The notes under the pieces: model-generated
What the model saw: only the letters and a program-made list of their open reading frames with translations
The model's database searches: none
What the model was told of the DNA's origin: nothing
Shown: positions 54,185 through 61,595 of the stretch, in pieces
Numbering within the stretch: the stretch's first letter is position 1
Layout of the letters: each line of letters starts with the position of its first letter
Program-made: the position numbers and the translations under genes
NCBI RefSeq assembly: GCF_947494125.1
Contig: NZ_CANLTU010000003.1
Span: forward strand, 310,001 to 374,000
Direction: 5' to 3'
DNA: 64,000 nucleotides
Source of the DNA: an uncultured Tenacibaculum sp.
GTDB lineage: Bacteria > Bacteroidota > Bacteroidia > Flavobacteriales > Flavobacteriaceae

Positions 54185-54778
54185 ATGAATAATATTAAAA
54201 TAATTGTTTTTGATTTATATAATACTTTAATTGAAATAAAAGAATCAAATCATTTCTTTTTTAAATTATACAAAACGTCACAGAATGGCTTTGACTTAGA
54301 TCTTTCATCTTACTTCAAACTAGTAATGAAAAACGACATTAATGAATTAAAAAATATTTTACCTATTGAGTTTAGTATATTATATGACGAAAACAAAAAT
54401 GACCTAGAAAAGGAATTAAATTCTATTATTATTTATGAAGAAGTTTTCAATGTTCTTAGGGACTTAATCTCAAACCTAGCATCTCCTTATAAAAAACCTT
54501 TTTTTCTCAATAATCTTGATTCTTTTTTTGAAAAAATGATTTTCTCTTGTGATTTTGGTTCTTTAAAACCAGATCAAACAGTATTTAAAGAGATAGAAAA
54601 AATATCAGGTAGTAAACCTAGTGAGATATTAATGGTTGGAGATTCTTTTAAATCAGATATTTTAGGAGCTCAAAATATGAAATGGCATTATTTAAAAATT
54701 AATCGCTGTATATCAGCTTCAAAAGAATATGAAATAACTACTTTAAAAGACATCAAACAACACATAACAATATATTAA
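54185..54778 (+). CDS. HAD-superfamily hydrolase (subfamily IA-like)
   Basis: The 197-residue protein has HAD motif I IIVFDLYNTLIE (nucleophile Asp, but Tyr-Asn-Thr in place of the usual D-G/x-T spacing with a second Asp absent), motif II in DLISNLASPYKKPFF, motif III CDFGSLKPDQTVFKEI with Lys, and motif IV LMVGDSFKSDILGAQN. The segment before motif II lacks the usual KGYKIG-like strand, as if about eight residues are missing, and the second Asp of DxD is replaced by Tyr. Phosphatase activity may be weakened. It ends at a terminator shared with the RNA methyltransferase gene. Confidence 0.8.
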   Translation: MNNIKIIVFDLYNTLIEIKESNHFFFKLYKTSQNGFDLDLSSYFKLVMKNDINELKNILPIEFSILYDENKNDLEKELNSIIIYEEVFNVLRDLISNLASPYKKPFFLNNLDSFFEKMIFSCDFGSLKPDQTVFKEIEKISGSKPSEILMVGDSFKSDILGAQNMKWHYLKINRCISASKEYEITTLKDIKQHITIY

Positions 54779-54810
54779 ATTGGCTTTTATACTTAACTAC
54801 AAAAATCATA

Positions 54811-54846
54811 AAAAATCCGCTGAAGTTATCAGCGGATTTTTTTATT
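54811..54846. terminator. Bidirectional intrinsic terminator
   Basis: Perfect 13-bp arms (54811-54823 and 54829-54841) with loop AGTTA lie between the convergent HAD and THUMP-methyltransferase genes. Confidence 0.93.
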
Positions 54847-56014
54847 CTTCTATATCAATTTGATTTTTCATTTTTTTACTTCCTTCGTAAAGTTCATATT
54901 TTACAAAACGACAATCTAAATCGGCATTTTTAAGTGGAACTCTTTTTGAGGTACGCAAGCCAACATGTTTTAACGCCTGTACATCTGATGTAATTAGCCA
55001 CGCTGTTGAATCTTGGTAGTTATGTTTTAGTGTATCTCCAATTTTTCTATAAAACTCTTCTACATCAATATTTAAACGCTCACCATAAGGTGGGTTAAAT
55101 AAAATAGTGGTTTTACCAAAAACTTCTTTTTTAGAATTAAAAAAGTTTACATGATGTATTCCAATAAACTCTTCTAAATTAGCATTAATAACATTCTGTT
55201 TTGCTTTATTTACAGCAGAAGGAGCTTTATCAAATCCCATTATTTTAAAATGAGAACTTGTTATTTTTTTTAATAGTGAATCCTGAATAACAAAATACAA
55301 ATCTTCATCATAATCTTTCCAGTTTTCAAAAGCAAAATGCTTACGATTTATATTTGCTGGAATTTTATTAGCAATCATAGCTGCCTCTATTAAAATTGTT
55401 CCAGAACCACACATTGGATCTATAAAGTTTTCTTCTCCTTTATATCCAGATAATAAAACTAAACCAGCTGCTAAAACTTCATTAATAGGTGCTATATTAG
55501 TTGCGCTCCTGTACCCTCTTTTGTGAAGTGAATCTCCCGATGAATCTAAAGAAATAGTTAACCACTCTTTATGAATGTGTATGTGAATTTTCACATCCGG
55601 ATATTTTAAATCTACATTCGGACGTTTCTTATACTTATGTACAAAATAATCTGCAATAGCATCCTTAGATTTTAAACTTATATAATGAGAATTTGTTGTG
55701 AAATTCTTAGAATTTACAACTGCTCCTATTGCAAAAGTTCCTTCAACATCTAAATAACGTTCCCATTTTATACGTTGTATTGCTTCGTATAAATCTTCTT
55801 CATCAAAAATTTTACTCCTTTTAATTGGTTTTAAAATACGAATTGCAGTACGTAAAGCAATATTTGCTTTGTACATAAACCCTGTATCTCCTTTAAAGGA
55901 AACATTACGTATTCCTTCTTTAACATCTTGGGCTCCAAGTAGTCTCAACTCATCTGCTAATACTTCTTCTAAACCTGCCATAGTAATGGCCGTCATTTTA
56001 AAATCGTTCTCCAT
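54842..56014 (-). CDS. THUMP-domain RNA guanine-N2 methyltransferase (RlmL/TrmN6-like)
   Basis: The protein has 390 residues from the ATG at 56014; the GTG at 56032 also keeps the frame, but the shorter start fits homologues (MENDFKMTA). It has an N-terminal ferredoxin-like/THUMP region (residues 1-150, with VDLKYPDVKIHIHIHKEWLTISLDSSG), then the Rossmann methyltransferase with MCGSGTILIEAAMIA and the catalytic NPPYGERL motif. It modifies guanine N2 in RNA, probably 23S rRNA G2445. It is the N-terminal half of E. coli RlmKL without the RlmK part. It is monocistronic, ending at a bidirectional terminator. Confidence 0.88.
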   Translation of the reverse strand: MENDFKMTAITMAGLEEVLADELRLLGAQDVKEGIRNVSFKGDTGFMYKANIALRTAIRILKPIKRSKIFDEEDLYEAIQRIKWERYLDVEGTFAIGAVVNSKNFTTNSHYISLKSKDAIADYFVHKYKKRPNVDLKYPDVKIHIHIHKEWLTISLDSSGDSLHKRGYRSATNIAPINEVLAAGLVLLSGYKGEENFIDPMCGSGTILIEAAMIANKIPANINRKHFAFENWKDYDEDLYFVIQDSLLKKITSSHFKIMGFDKAPSAVNKAKQNVINANLEEFIGIHHVNFFNSKKEVFGKTTILFNPPYGERLNIDVEEFYRKIGDTLKHNYQDSTAWLITSDVQALKHVGLRTSKRVPLKNADLDCRFVKYELYEGSKKMKNQIDIEE

Positions 56015-56103
56015 GTAAGTGTAAAATTTCACTGCAAAAATACAGTTAATTTTCTCTTAGCGAGAATCTTTTTTTTTTCAATATAAAAAACGTAAGATTT
56101 ATG

Positions 56104-56111
56104 TATTTTTG
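56104..56111 (+). promoter_or_regulatory. Candidate -7 element of the SAM methyltransferase-ZIP operon
   Basis: TATTTTTG matches TAnnTTTG and ends 14 bp before the ATG at 56126, implying a leader of about 10 nt. No clear -33 TTG. Confidence 0.4.
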
Positions 56112-56125
56112 CAGACCTTATAGTT

Positions 56126-56851
56126 ATGAAAACAACAGACTGGTTTACATCTTGGTTCGATACACCATACTATCATATTTTATATAAGCATAGAAACGAC
56201 GCCGATGCTCAGTTTTTTATGCGAAAAATAACTTCTTTTTTAAATTTACCTAAATCTAGCCATATAGCAGATTTACCTTGTGGAAAAGGACGACATTCCG
56301 TTTACTTAAATTCCTTAGGCTATAAAGTTACTGGTGGTGATTTAAGTAGTAATAGCATTAAACATGCTAAACAATTTGAAAATGATTCTCTTCATTTTGA
56401 AGTTTGGGATATGCGTACTCCTCTTGAGAACAAATACGATGCTGTTTTTAACCTATTTACTAGCTTTGGTTACTTTGATGATGATAAAGAAGACATTACC
56501 ATTTTAAAAAGCTTAAAAAATGGTTTAAAGCAAAATGGTGTTGTTGTTCTTGATTTTTTAAATGTTGAAAAAGTTAAAAGTTCTTTAATAAAAGAAGAAA
56601 CTAAAACTATTGACAATATTGAATTTAATATAAAGAAGGAGATAAAAGATAGTTTTATTTTTAAACATATTTCTTTTGTTGCAGATAGCCAACAACATTC
56701 TTATACTGAGCAGGTAAAATTTTTAACTTTAGATAAAATGCAATCGTATTTTGAAAAAGCTGGTTTAAAAATTAAACATGTTTTTGGTGATTATAGTTTG
56801 AATGAGTTTAACCCTAATACTTCTGATAGATTAATTTTAGTTGCTGAATGA
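56126..56851 (+). CDS. Class I SAM-dependent methyltransferase
   Basis: The 241-residue protein has a Rossmann methyltransferase fold with motif I HIADLPCGKGRHSVYLNSLGYKVTGGDLS near residue 50 and a methyltransferase-25-like middle part (YDAVFNLFTSFGYFDDDKEDITILKSL). The N-terminal WFTSWFDTPYYHILYKHRNDADAQFF is shared by a flavobacterial methyltransferase group of unknown substrate. Its stop overlaps the ZIP transporter start by 4 bp (ATGA). Confidence 0.88.
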   Translation: MKTTDWFTSWFDTPYYHILYKHRNDADAQFFMRKITSFLNLPKSSHIADLPCGKGRHSVYLNSLGYKVTGGDLSSNSIKHAKQFENDSLHFEVWDMRTPLENKYDAVFNLFTSFGYFDDDKEDITILKSLKNGLKQNGVVVLDFLNVEKVKSSLIKEETKTIDNIEFNIKKEIKDSFIFKHISFVADSQQHSYTEQVKFLTLDKMQSYFEKAGLKIKHVFGDYSLNEFNPNTSDRLILVAE

Positions 56852-57528
56852 GTTATATTTTATTAATAATTTCTGTTTTAGTAGGTTCTTTACTAGTTTT
56901 AGTTTTAAAACCTAACAATAAAATTGTTCGTTTATTACTAGCTTTTAGTGGTGCTTATTTGTTATCTGTAACCATTTTGCACTTATTACCTGAAGTATAT
57001 GGTCATACTCATGATGCAAAAAAAGCAGGAATTTTAATCTTAGTAGGAATTATTATTCAATCGGTTTTAGAATCTTTTTCTAAAGGGGCTGAACACGGAC
57101 ATATTCACTTACATTCAGACAAATCTAAATTTCCATGGTTATTATTTGTGAGTTTATGTATTCATGCTTTTTCTGAAGGTTTGCCAATACATCATGCAAA
57201 TGACAATTTATTATGGGCAATTATTGTTCATAAAATTCCGATTGCAATTGTATTAACTACATTTTTATTAAACACAAATTATAGCAAACAGACTATTATT
57301 TTCTTTTTAAGCATCTTTGCTTTAATGAGTCCGTTAGGAGTTTTAGTTTCTGACAAAGTAACCTTCTTTAATCTGTACCATACAGAGATTACTGCCTTAA
57401 TTATTGGAGTTTTTCTTCATATTTCTACTGTTATACTTTTTGAAAGTTCAGAGAATCATAAATTTAATTTTCAAAAATTTGCTGCTATTCTTTTAGGGGT
57501 TTTATTGACTGTTTTTACCTTATCATAG
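56848..57528 (+). CDS. ZIP family metal transporter
   Basis: The 226-residue membrane protein has about seven to eight helices and the ZIP motifs: VTILHLLPEVYGH in the early helix, a histidine-rich loop (AEHGHIHLHSDK), CIHAFSEGLPIHH (HxxxEG) and IIVHKIPIAIVLTTFLL (HKxP). It likely brings in zinc or another divalent metal. It overlaps the methyltransferase gene by 4 bp. No Zur-like regulatory site is recognised. Confidence 0.9.
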   Translation: MSYILLIISVLVGSLLVLVLKPNNKIVRLLLAFSGAYLLSVTILHLLPEVYGHTHDAKKAGILILVGIIIQSVLESFSKGAEHGHIHLHSDKSKFPWLLFVSLCIHAFSEGLPIHHANDNLLWAIIVHKIPIAIVLTTFLLNTNYSKQTIIFFLSIFALMSPLGVLVSDKVTFFNLYHTEITALIIGVFLHISTVILFESSENHKFNFQKFAAILLGVLLTVFTLS

Positions 57529-57531
57529 TTT

Positions 57532-57547
57532 TACCTATATTTAGGTA
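57532..57547. promoter_or_regulatory. Operator-like palindrome 1, TACCTA-N4-TAGGTA
   Basis: TACCTATATTTAGGTA has two perfect 6-bp half-sites with a 4-bp centre. Read as heptamers, TACCTAT-AT-TTAGGTA is a 7-2-7 inverted arrangement, the layout known for NarL, whose heptamer is TACYYMT. It is the distal site upstream of the lipoprotein/sensor-kinase unit. Confidence 0.7.
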
Positions 57548-57555
57548 GTTTTAAA

Positions 57556-57571
57556 TACCTATTTGTAGGTA
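57556..57571. promoter_or_regulatory. Operator-like palindrome 2, TACCTA-N4-TAGGTA
   Basis: TACCTATTTGTAGGTA has the same perfect half-sites as palindrome 1. It is centred 24 bp from it and 58 bp before the lipoprotein gene start. Confidence 0.7.
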
Positions 57572-57628
57572 GTTAGTATTCTTGATTTATTTTGATATTT
57601 GAAGTATTATTAACTTAAAACCAAACTA

Positions 57629-58168
57629 ATGATGAAAAAAAAAATAATATTAATTCTGTTTGCAATAATTACTCTTTCTTGTAAGAAGAAAAAACGATCT
57701 ATATTAGACACTACTCCTTCAGTAAATTTAAAAATACAGAACAATTTTAAATGCGAGATTGCTAATTTAACTACATTAAAACTAAATTATAAAAAGAACT
57801 TAGATATTTCCCCAAACGTTAGTCTTTATCAATGGGACGAAGAATATTTAAAAATTGAAACCCCTGTTCCTAATAAAAATTTTAAAGTTTTAAATGCTTA
57901 TTATGATAACAGACATATATATTCTACAATAATCATTCATGTTACAGATAGCACCTCGTCTGAAACTAGAAATAAACCAATGACACATTTATTAAAAGGG
58001 AAAATTGAATTTAAAGACTTAACTAACTTAAACCCATATCTTCCTTCTTTTGACCCTAATGATTCTAAAAAAATTGTCCATATCGTTATTTACAATGACG
58101 ATGGTAAATTGAATCCTTTTAGAAAACCTGATGAAGCTGGAGGAGGAGTTATTGTTGGAAATCCATAA
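57629..58168 (+). CDS. Small lipoprotein encoded with the NarX/NarL-type system
   Basis: The 179-residue lipoprotein has its lipobox at Cys18 (AIITLSCKKKK). The mature part is polar with likely beta strands (VSLYQWDEEYLKIETPVPN; YSTIIIHVTDSTSSETRN; KKIVHIVIYNDDGKLNPF) and ends in a Gly-rich tail EAGGGVIVGNP. I do not recognise a family. It lies 11 bp before the sensor-kinase gene and directly behind two operator-like palindromes, so it may be an accessory sensor or an output of the system. The second ATG, one codon in, is also a possible start. Confidence 0.75.
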   Translation: MMKKKIILILFAIITLSCKKKKRSILDTTPSVNLKIQNNFKCEIANLTTLKLNYKKNLDISPNVSLYQWDEEYLKIETPVPNKNFKVLNAYYDNRHIYSTIIIHVTDSTSSETRNKPMTHLLKGKIEFKDLTNLNPYLPSFDPNDSKKIVHIVIYNDDGKLNPFRKPDEAGGGVIVGNP

Positions 58169-58179
58169 TCTAATTTTGA

Positions 58180-59871
58180 ATGAATTATTTAAAAAAACTG
58201 CTCATAATAACATTAATAACTAACTATAATATTATGAGCAGTTATAATGTGATTAAACAACAACAAAAAGATTCTGGTTTTTATTATTTTAAAAAAGGGA
58301 TTAAACTTGACAACCTTAATAAACATCACTTAGCTTACAATTATTATTTAAAAGCTAGAGCATTCTATAAAAATAAAAACGATCTTGATAGTGTTGCTGA
58401 ATGTAATTTTCAGGTTTATACATTATTAAATTCTCAAAAGAACTTAGGACTTGATCCTCAAGTTTATTTTATAGATTTCATTAATTATGTAAATAATTCA
58501 ACTGATACAATAAAACAAATAAAATCTTATAAAGAATATGCTATTAAACTTTTAAAAAAAAGCCAATACTCTAACTCCTTAGAATTCTATAGAAGAATAA
58601 TCTTCCTTTCTAAAAGAATAAAAAACAGAGAAATTGAAGCCAATACTTATTCAAATCTAGGATTATTATATACAAATTATAAAAAAGATTCAGCTAGTTA
58701 TTTTTTCGAAAAAGCTCTTAAAATATATGACAATAGTTTAACTACAGAAATTTTTTCAACTTATTTAAACTATGGAAATTTATATCAAAAAGAGGGAGAT
58801 TTTGATAATGCAATAAAAAAATTTAAAAAAGCTGAAAAAATAAATCCAGAAAAATATGCCTTAAATTTAAAACGAATACTTTTTTTTAAACTAGCTCAAT
58901 CTCATCAAAAAATTAATGATTATAAAACTGCTTATTTTTATTTTGATAAATACGATTTAATAAGAGATAGCATTAATAATACTCAACAGAATATTGCAAT
59001 CTCAGATATTAAAGAAAAATATGATAATGAAAAATTAAGAGCTAATAATTTAGAAATTGAATCCAAAAGAAAACAGAGTCAAAACTTACTTTATGGCTCA
59101 TTAGCTTTTTTATTTTTAAGTGGCACTATTGGTTTTCTTACCTTAAAAAATTCTCGTAAAAAAAGGTTACTAGCAGAGCAACAAAATGAGCTTGAAAAGC
59201 AAAAAAACCTAACACTACTTAAAGAACAAGAGATTAATACCATCAATGCTATGGTAGATGGACAAGAAAAAGAACGTATTCGAATTGCTGAAGATTTACA
59301 CGACAATATAGGTAGCGTTTTAGCTACTCTAAAACTGCATTTTGAAAATTTAAAACTGAATAGAGAAAAAAAACATTTCGATCAAGATGAACTATACGCT
59401 AAAACAGAAAATCTAATTGATGAAACTTATTTAAAAGTTCGTAGCATTGCTCATGCCAAAAATGCTGGTGTAATTGCTAATAAAGGTTTATTAGTTGCTG
59501 TAAAACTAATGGCTGAAAAAATATCGGACGCAAATAAAATTACAATTCATGTTTTAGATTTTGGATTGGATAAAAGACTAGAGAACAAATTAGAAATAAC
59601 TCTCTTTAGAATTATTCAAGAACTTATAACTAATATCATAAAACATGCTAACGCTTCAGAAGCAACCATAAATATTGCTCTTTACGACCAGAATTTAAAT
59701 ATTATTATAGAAGATAACGGAAAAGGGTTTAAGTACGATAAAACGACTTTAAAAGAAGGCATAGGGTTAAGTTCTATTAAAACTAGAATTATGCATTTAA
59801 AAGGTACATTTAATATAGATTCTACGCTTGGCAAAGGAACTTCCATTATTATAAATATTCCTATAACGTAA
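58180..59871 (+). CDS. TPR-containing sensor histidine kinase (NarX/LytS-like, HisKA_3)
   Basis: The 563-residue protein has an N-terminal hydrophobic segment, TPR-like helices at about 30-290 (AYNYYLKARAFYKNKNDLDSVAECN; ANTYSNLGLLYTNYKKDSASYFFEKALKIY; FDNAIKKFKKAEKINPEKY), a membrane helix (LLYGSLAFLFLSGTIGFLTL), a short coiled coil, HisKA_3 with the phosphorylated His in RIRIAEDLHDNIGSVLATLKLHF, and an HATPase_c domain (ELITNIIKHANAS; IIEDNGKGFKY; GIGLSSIKTRI). It should autophosphorylate and pass phosphate to the NarL-type regulator just downstream. The signal is unknown. Confidence 0.9.
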   Translation: MNYLKKLLIITLITNYNIMSSYNVIKQQQKDSGFYYFKKGIKLDNLNKHHLAYNYYLKARAFYKNKNDLDSVAECNFQVYTLLNSQKNLGLDPQVYFIDFINYVNNSTDTIKQIKSYKEYAIKLLKKSQYSNSLEFYRRIIFLSKRIKNREIEANTYSNLGLLYTNYKKDSASYFFEKALKIYDNSLTTEIFSTYLNYGNLYQKEGDFDNAIKKFKKAEKINPEKYALNLKRILFFKLAQSHQKINDYKTAYFYFDKYDLIRDSINNTQQNIAISDIKEKYDNEKLRANNLEIESKRKQSQNLLYGSLAFLFLSGTIGFLTLKNSRKKRLLAEQQNELEKQKNLTLLKEQEINTINAMVDGQEKERIRIAEDLHDNIGSVLATLKLHFENLKLNREKKHFDQDELYAKTENLIDETYLKVRSIAHAKNAGVIANKGLLVAVKLMAEKISDANKITIHVLDFGLDKRLENKLEITLFRIIQELITNIIKHANASEATINIALYDQNLNIIIEDNGKGFKYDKTTLKEGIGLSSIKTRIMHLKGTFNIDSTLGKGTSIIINIPIT

Positions 59872-59888
59872 TACCTAAATTTAGGTAT
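59871..59888. promoter_or_regulatory. Operator-like palindrome 3, perfect 18-bp inverted repeat
   Basis: ATACCTAAATTTAGGTAT is perfectly self-complementary and contains the TACCTA-N4-TAGGTA core seen twice upstream of the kinase unit. It is centred about 32 bp before the -7 element of the response-regulator gene, a position suited to activation, and starts at the last base of the kinase stop codon. Confidence 0.8.
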
Positions 59889-59910
59889 ACTTTTTCGTTA
59901 TAGCATTTCT

Positions 59911-59918
59911 TATCTTTG
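59911..59918 (+). promoter_or_regulatory. Candidate -7 element of the response-regulator gene
   Basis: TATCTTTG matches TAnnTTTG and lies 17 bp before the ATG at 59936. The -33 region is occupied by the end of palindrome 3, with no TTG. Confidence 0.5.
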
Positions 59919-59935
59919 GTAAAAACAGATAAAGT

Positions 59936-60577
59936 ATGATAACTATTGCTATGGCAGAAGATCATCAAATGTTAATTGATGGCGTAAAATCATTTTTTGA
60001 ATATGATGAAGACATCAATATAATTGGCACCGTTAATAACGGTGAAGATTTAGTAAAACTTGTTAGTTTAAAACAACCTAGATTAGTTATTACAGATATT
60101 CGTATGCCTATAATGGATGGCATTCAAGCTACTAAATTGATTAAAACAAAATTCCCACATATAAAGGTACTTGCATTAACTATGTTTGACCAACCAGAAG
60201 CGATAAAACAAATGTTAGATGCTGGTGCCTCTGGCTATTTACTTAAAAACTCAGGCATTAAAATGCTTTCTAGAGCAATTGTTACTGTAGCCAATGGTGA
60301 AACTTTTTTTGATCCTAATGTGGCTTTTAATTTTATGAACGATTATATCAATGAAAATGTTACTGTAGGAAAATCTGAAAAGATTGTTTTATCTAATAGA
60401 GAAAAAGAAATACTACAATTAATTGCTAATGGAAATACCTCTAAAGAAATTTCAGAAGCCTTATTTATTGCCAAAACAACTGTAGATACTCATAGAAAAA
60501 ACATGATTCGTAAACTAAATTTAAAAAACGGAAACGAACTTGTAAAATATGCGATTGATAAAAAATATCAGTTTTAA
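59936..60577 (+). CDS. NarL/FixJ-type response regulator with LuxR HTH domain
   Basis: The 213-residue regulator has a receiver domain (MITIAMAEDHQMLIDGVKSFFE; phospho-acceptor Asp in RLVITDIRMPIMDG near residue 56; LALTMFDQPEAI; GYLLKNSG with Lys) and a LuxR-type HTH at about 145-213 (LSNREKEILQLIANGNTSKEISEALFIAKTTVDTHRKNMIRKL). It is the cognate partner of the HisKA_3 kinase ending 64 bp upstream. The three TACCTA-N4-TAGGTA palindromes at both genes' promoters fit a NarL-type binding site, so it probably regulates its own system. Confidence 0.93.
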   Translation: MITIAMAEDHQMLIDGVKSFFEYDEDINIIGTVNNGEDLVKLVSLKQPRLVITDIRMPIMDGIQATKLIKTKFPHIKVLALTMFDQPEAIKQMLDAGASGYLLKNSGIKMLSRAIVTVANGETFFDPNVAFNFMNDYINENVTVGKSEKIVLSNREKEILQLIANGNTSKEISEALFIAKTTVDTHRKNMIRKLNLKNGNELVKYAIDKKYQF

Positions 60578-60942
60578 TTATTTTCCCTATTCACTAAATC
60601 GATAGAAAATGCAGGTAAACAAACTGCTAAATATTCGCAAGATTCTTCAAATGGATTTGAATATTGGACACGAACATTTTTCTCTATTTTAATTGATTCT
60701 CCTGCTTTTAAAACAATAATATCTCCATCTATATTAAATTGTTTTTTTCCTTTAATTATGTACGTGTATTCTTCAAACTCTGGTATTTGAAAAGGCTCAC
60801 TCCATCCAGAAGGTGCAACCATATGCGCAATGCTAACTTTGGAATTTTTATCTGTAGCATTTCCAAAATGCTCTTCTATTAATTTACCATCTGTAGTTGG
60901 TACTACAAAAGGTTTTTTTTGAATTGTATATTTCTTACTCAT
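60574..60942 (-). CDS. Cupin domain protein
   Basis: The 122-residue protein is a single small cupin: HMVAPSGWSEPFQIPEFEEYTYIIKGKKQFNIDGDIIVLKAGESIKIEKNVRVQYSNPFEE. The usual metal-binding His pair is partly replaced (EFEEYTYIIKG has Glu and Tyr), so metal binding is uncertain. I use the ATG at 60942; upstream codons overlap the terminator of the neighbouring lipoprotein gene. It overlaps the end of the response-regulator gene by 4 bp in convergent orientation. Function unknown. Confidence 0.8.
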   Translation of the reverse strand: MSKKYTIQKKPFVVPTTDGKLIEEHFGNATDKNSKVSIAHMVAPSGWSEPFQIPEFEEYTYIIKGKKQFNIDGDIIVLKAGESIKIEKNVRVQYSNPFEESCEYLAVCLPAFSIDLVNRENN

Positions 60943-60955
60943 TCTATAAAAATAA

Positions 60956-60985
60956 AAAAACCGAAACAAATTGTTTCGGTTTTTA
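60956..60985 (-). terminator. Intrinsic terminator
   Basis: Arms ACCGAAACAA (60960-60969) and TTGTTTCGGT (60971-60980) pair with A's and T's on either side. On the minus strand it follows the 186-residue lipoprotein gene by 7 nt. Confidence 0.9.
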
Positions 60986-60991
60986 GTTTTG

Positions 60992-61552
60992 TTAATTAAA
61001 CCAAATAGTAAATGACTTTATTTTTGCTAAATCTGGTATTTGTTCTTTTGTTACTTTTTGTGTGCTAAACTCTTTTAATCCCAGATCTTCTTTATCGATG
61101 GCTATTGTTGCATTTAAGTCATCTATAAATAATGTTGCTGAAGAAAGTGAAGACTCTACTTTATTAACTGTATTATTAGCGTTAATCTCTTGAAAAGTTG
61201 AACTAATGTTTAAACCAGATTTTGTTTTAAATCTATTATCAAAAAATTCTATACTTTTTATTGTTGAAGTTGAATCTAACTGCTCTTGGGGGATAATAGT
61301 TAATAAATGCTTCCCTCCTTTTTCAAAGACCTTATATTTATCATCTTCTTGAAATATATTATTTCCTTTTGTTCCTTCACTTAATACTTTTACTACAGAA
61401 TCTTTTTCAAAAATTTTCTCAACTTCCTGCATTGTAGTTTTGGTTGTTAACTTACCTACTTTACCTTTTGCAATATCGTATTTACTATTTCCACATTGGA
61501 TAAACAGTACGGACATTAAAGCGATAATAAGTGGTTTAATTATGTTCTTCAT
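60992..61552 (-). CDS. Lipoprotein of unknown function
   Basis: The 186-residue lipoprotein has its lipobox at Cys20 (VLFIQCGNSKYD). The mature part looks like a small alpha/beta domain with repeated acidic/Lys motifs (TTKTTMQEVEKIFEKDSVV; KYKVFEKGGKHLLTIIP; KSIEFFDNRFKTKSGLNIS; ATLFIDDLNATIAIDKED). I do not recognise a family; the TKTTMQEVEKIF stretch is reminiscent of SmpA/OmlA-like domains but too weak to assign. It follows the HerA-like ATPase gene by 43 bp on the same strand and ends at a terminator. Confidence 0.72.
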   Translation of the reverse strand: MKNIIKPLIIALMSVLFIQCGNSKYDIAKGKVGKLTTKTTMQEVEKIFEKDSVVKVLSEGTKGNNIFQEDDKYKVFEKGGKHLLTIIPQEQLDSTSTIKSIEFFDNRFKTKSGLNISSTFQEINANNTVNKVESSLSSATLFIDDLNATIAIDKEDLGLKEFSTQKVTKEQIPDLAKIKSFTIWFN

Positions 61553-61595
61553 TTGTTTACTTTTTATTAAAACGTCTAATTTTATTATTTGTTTT

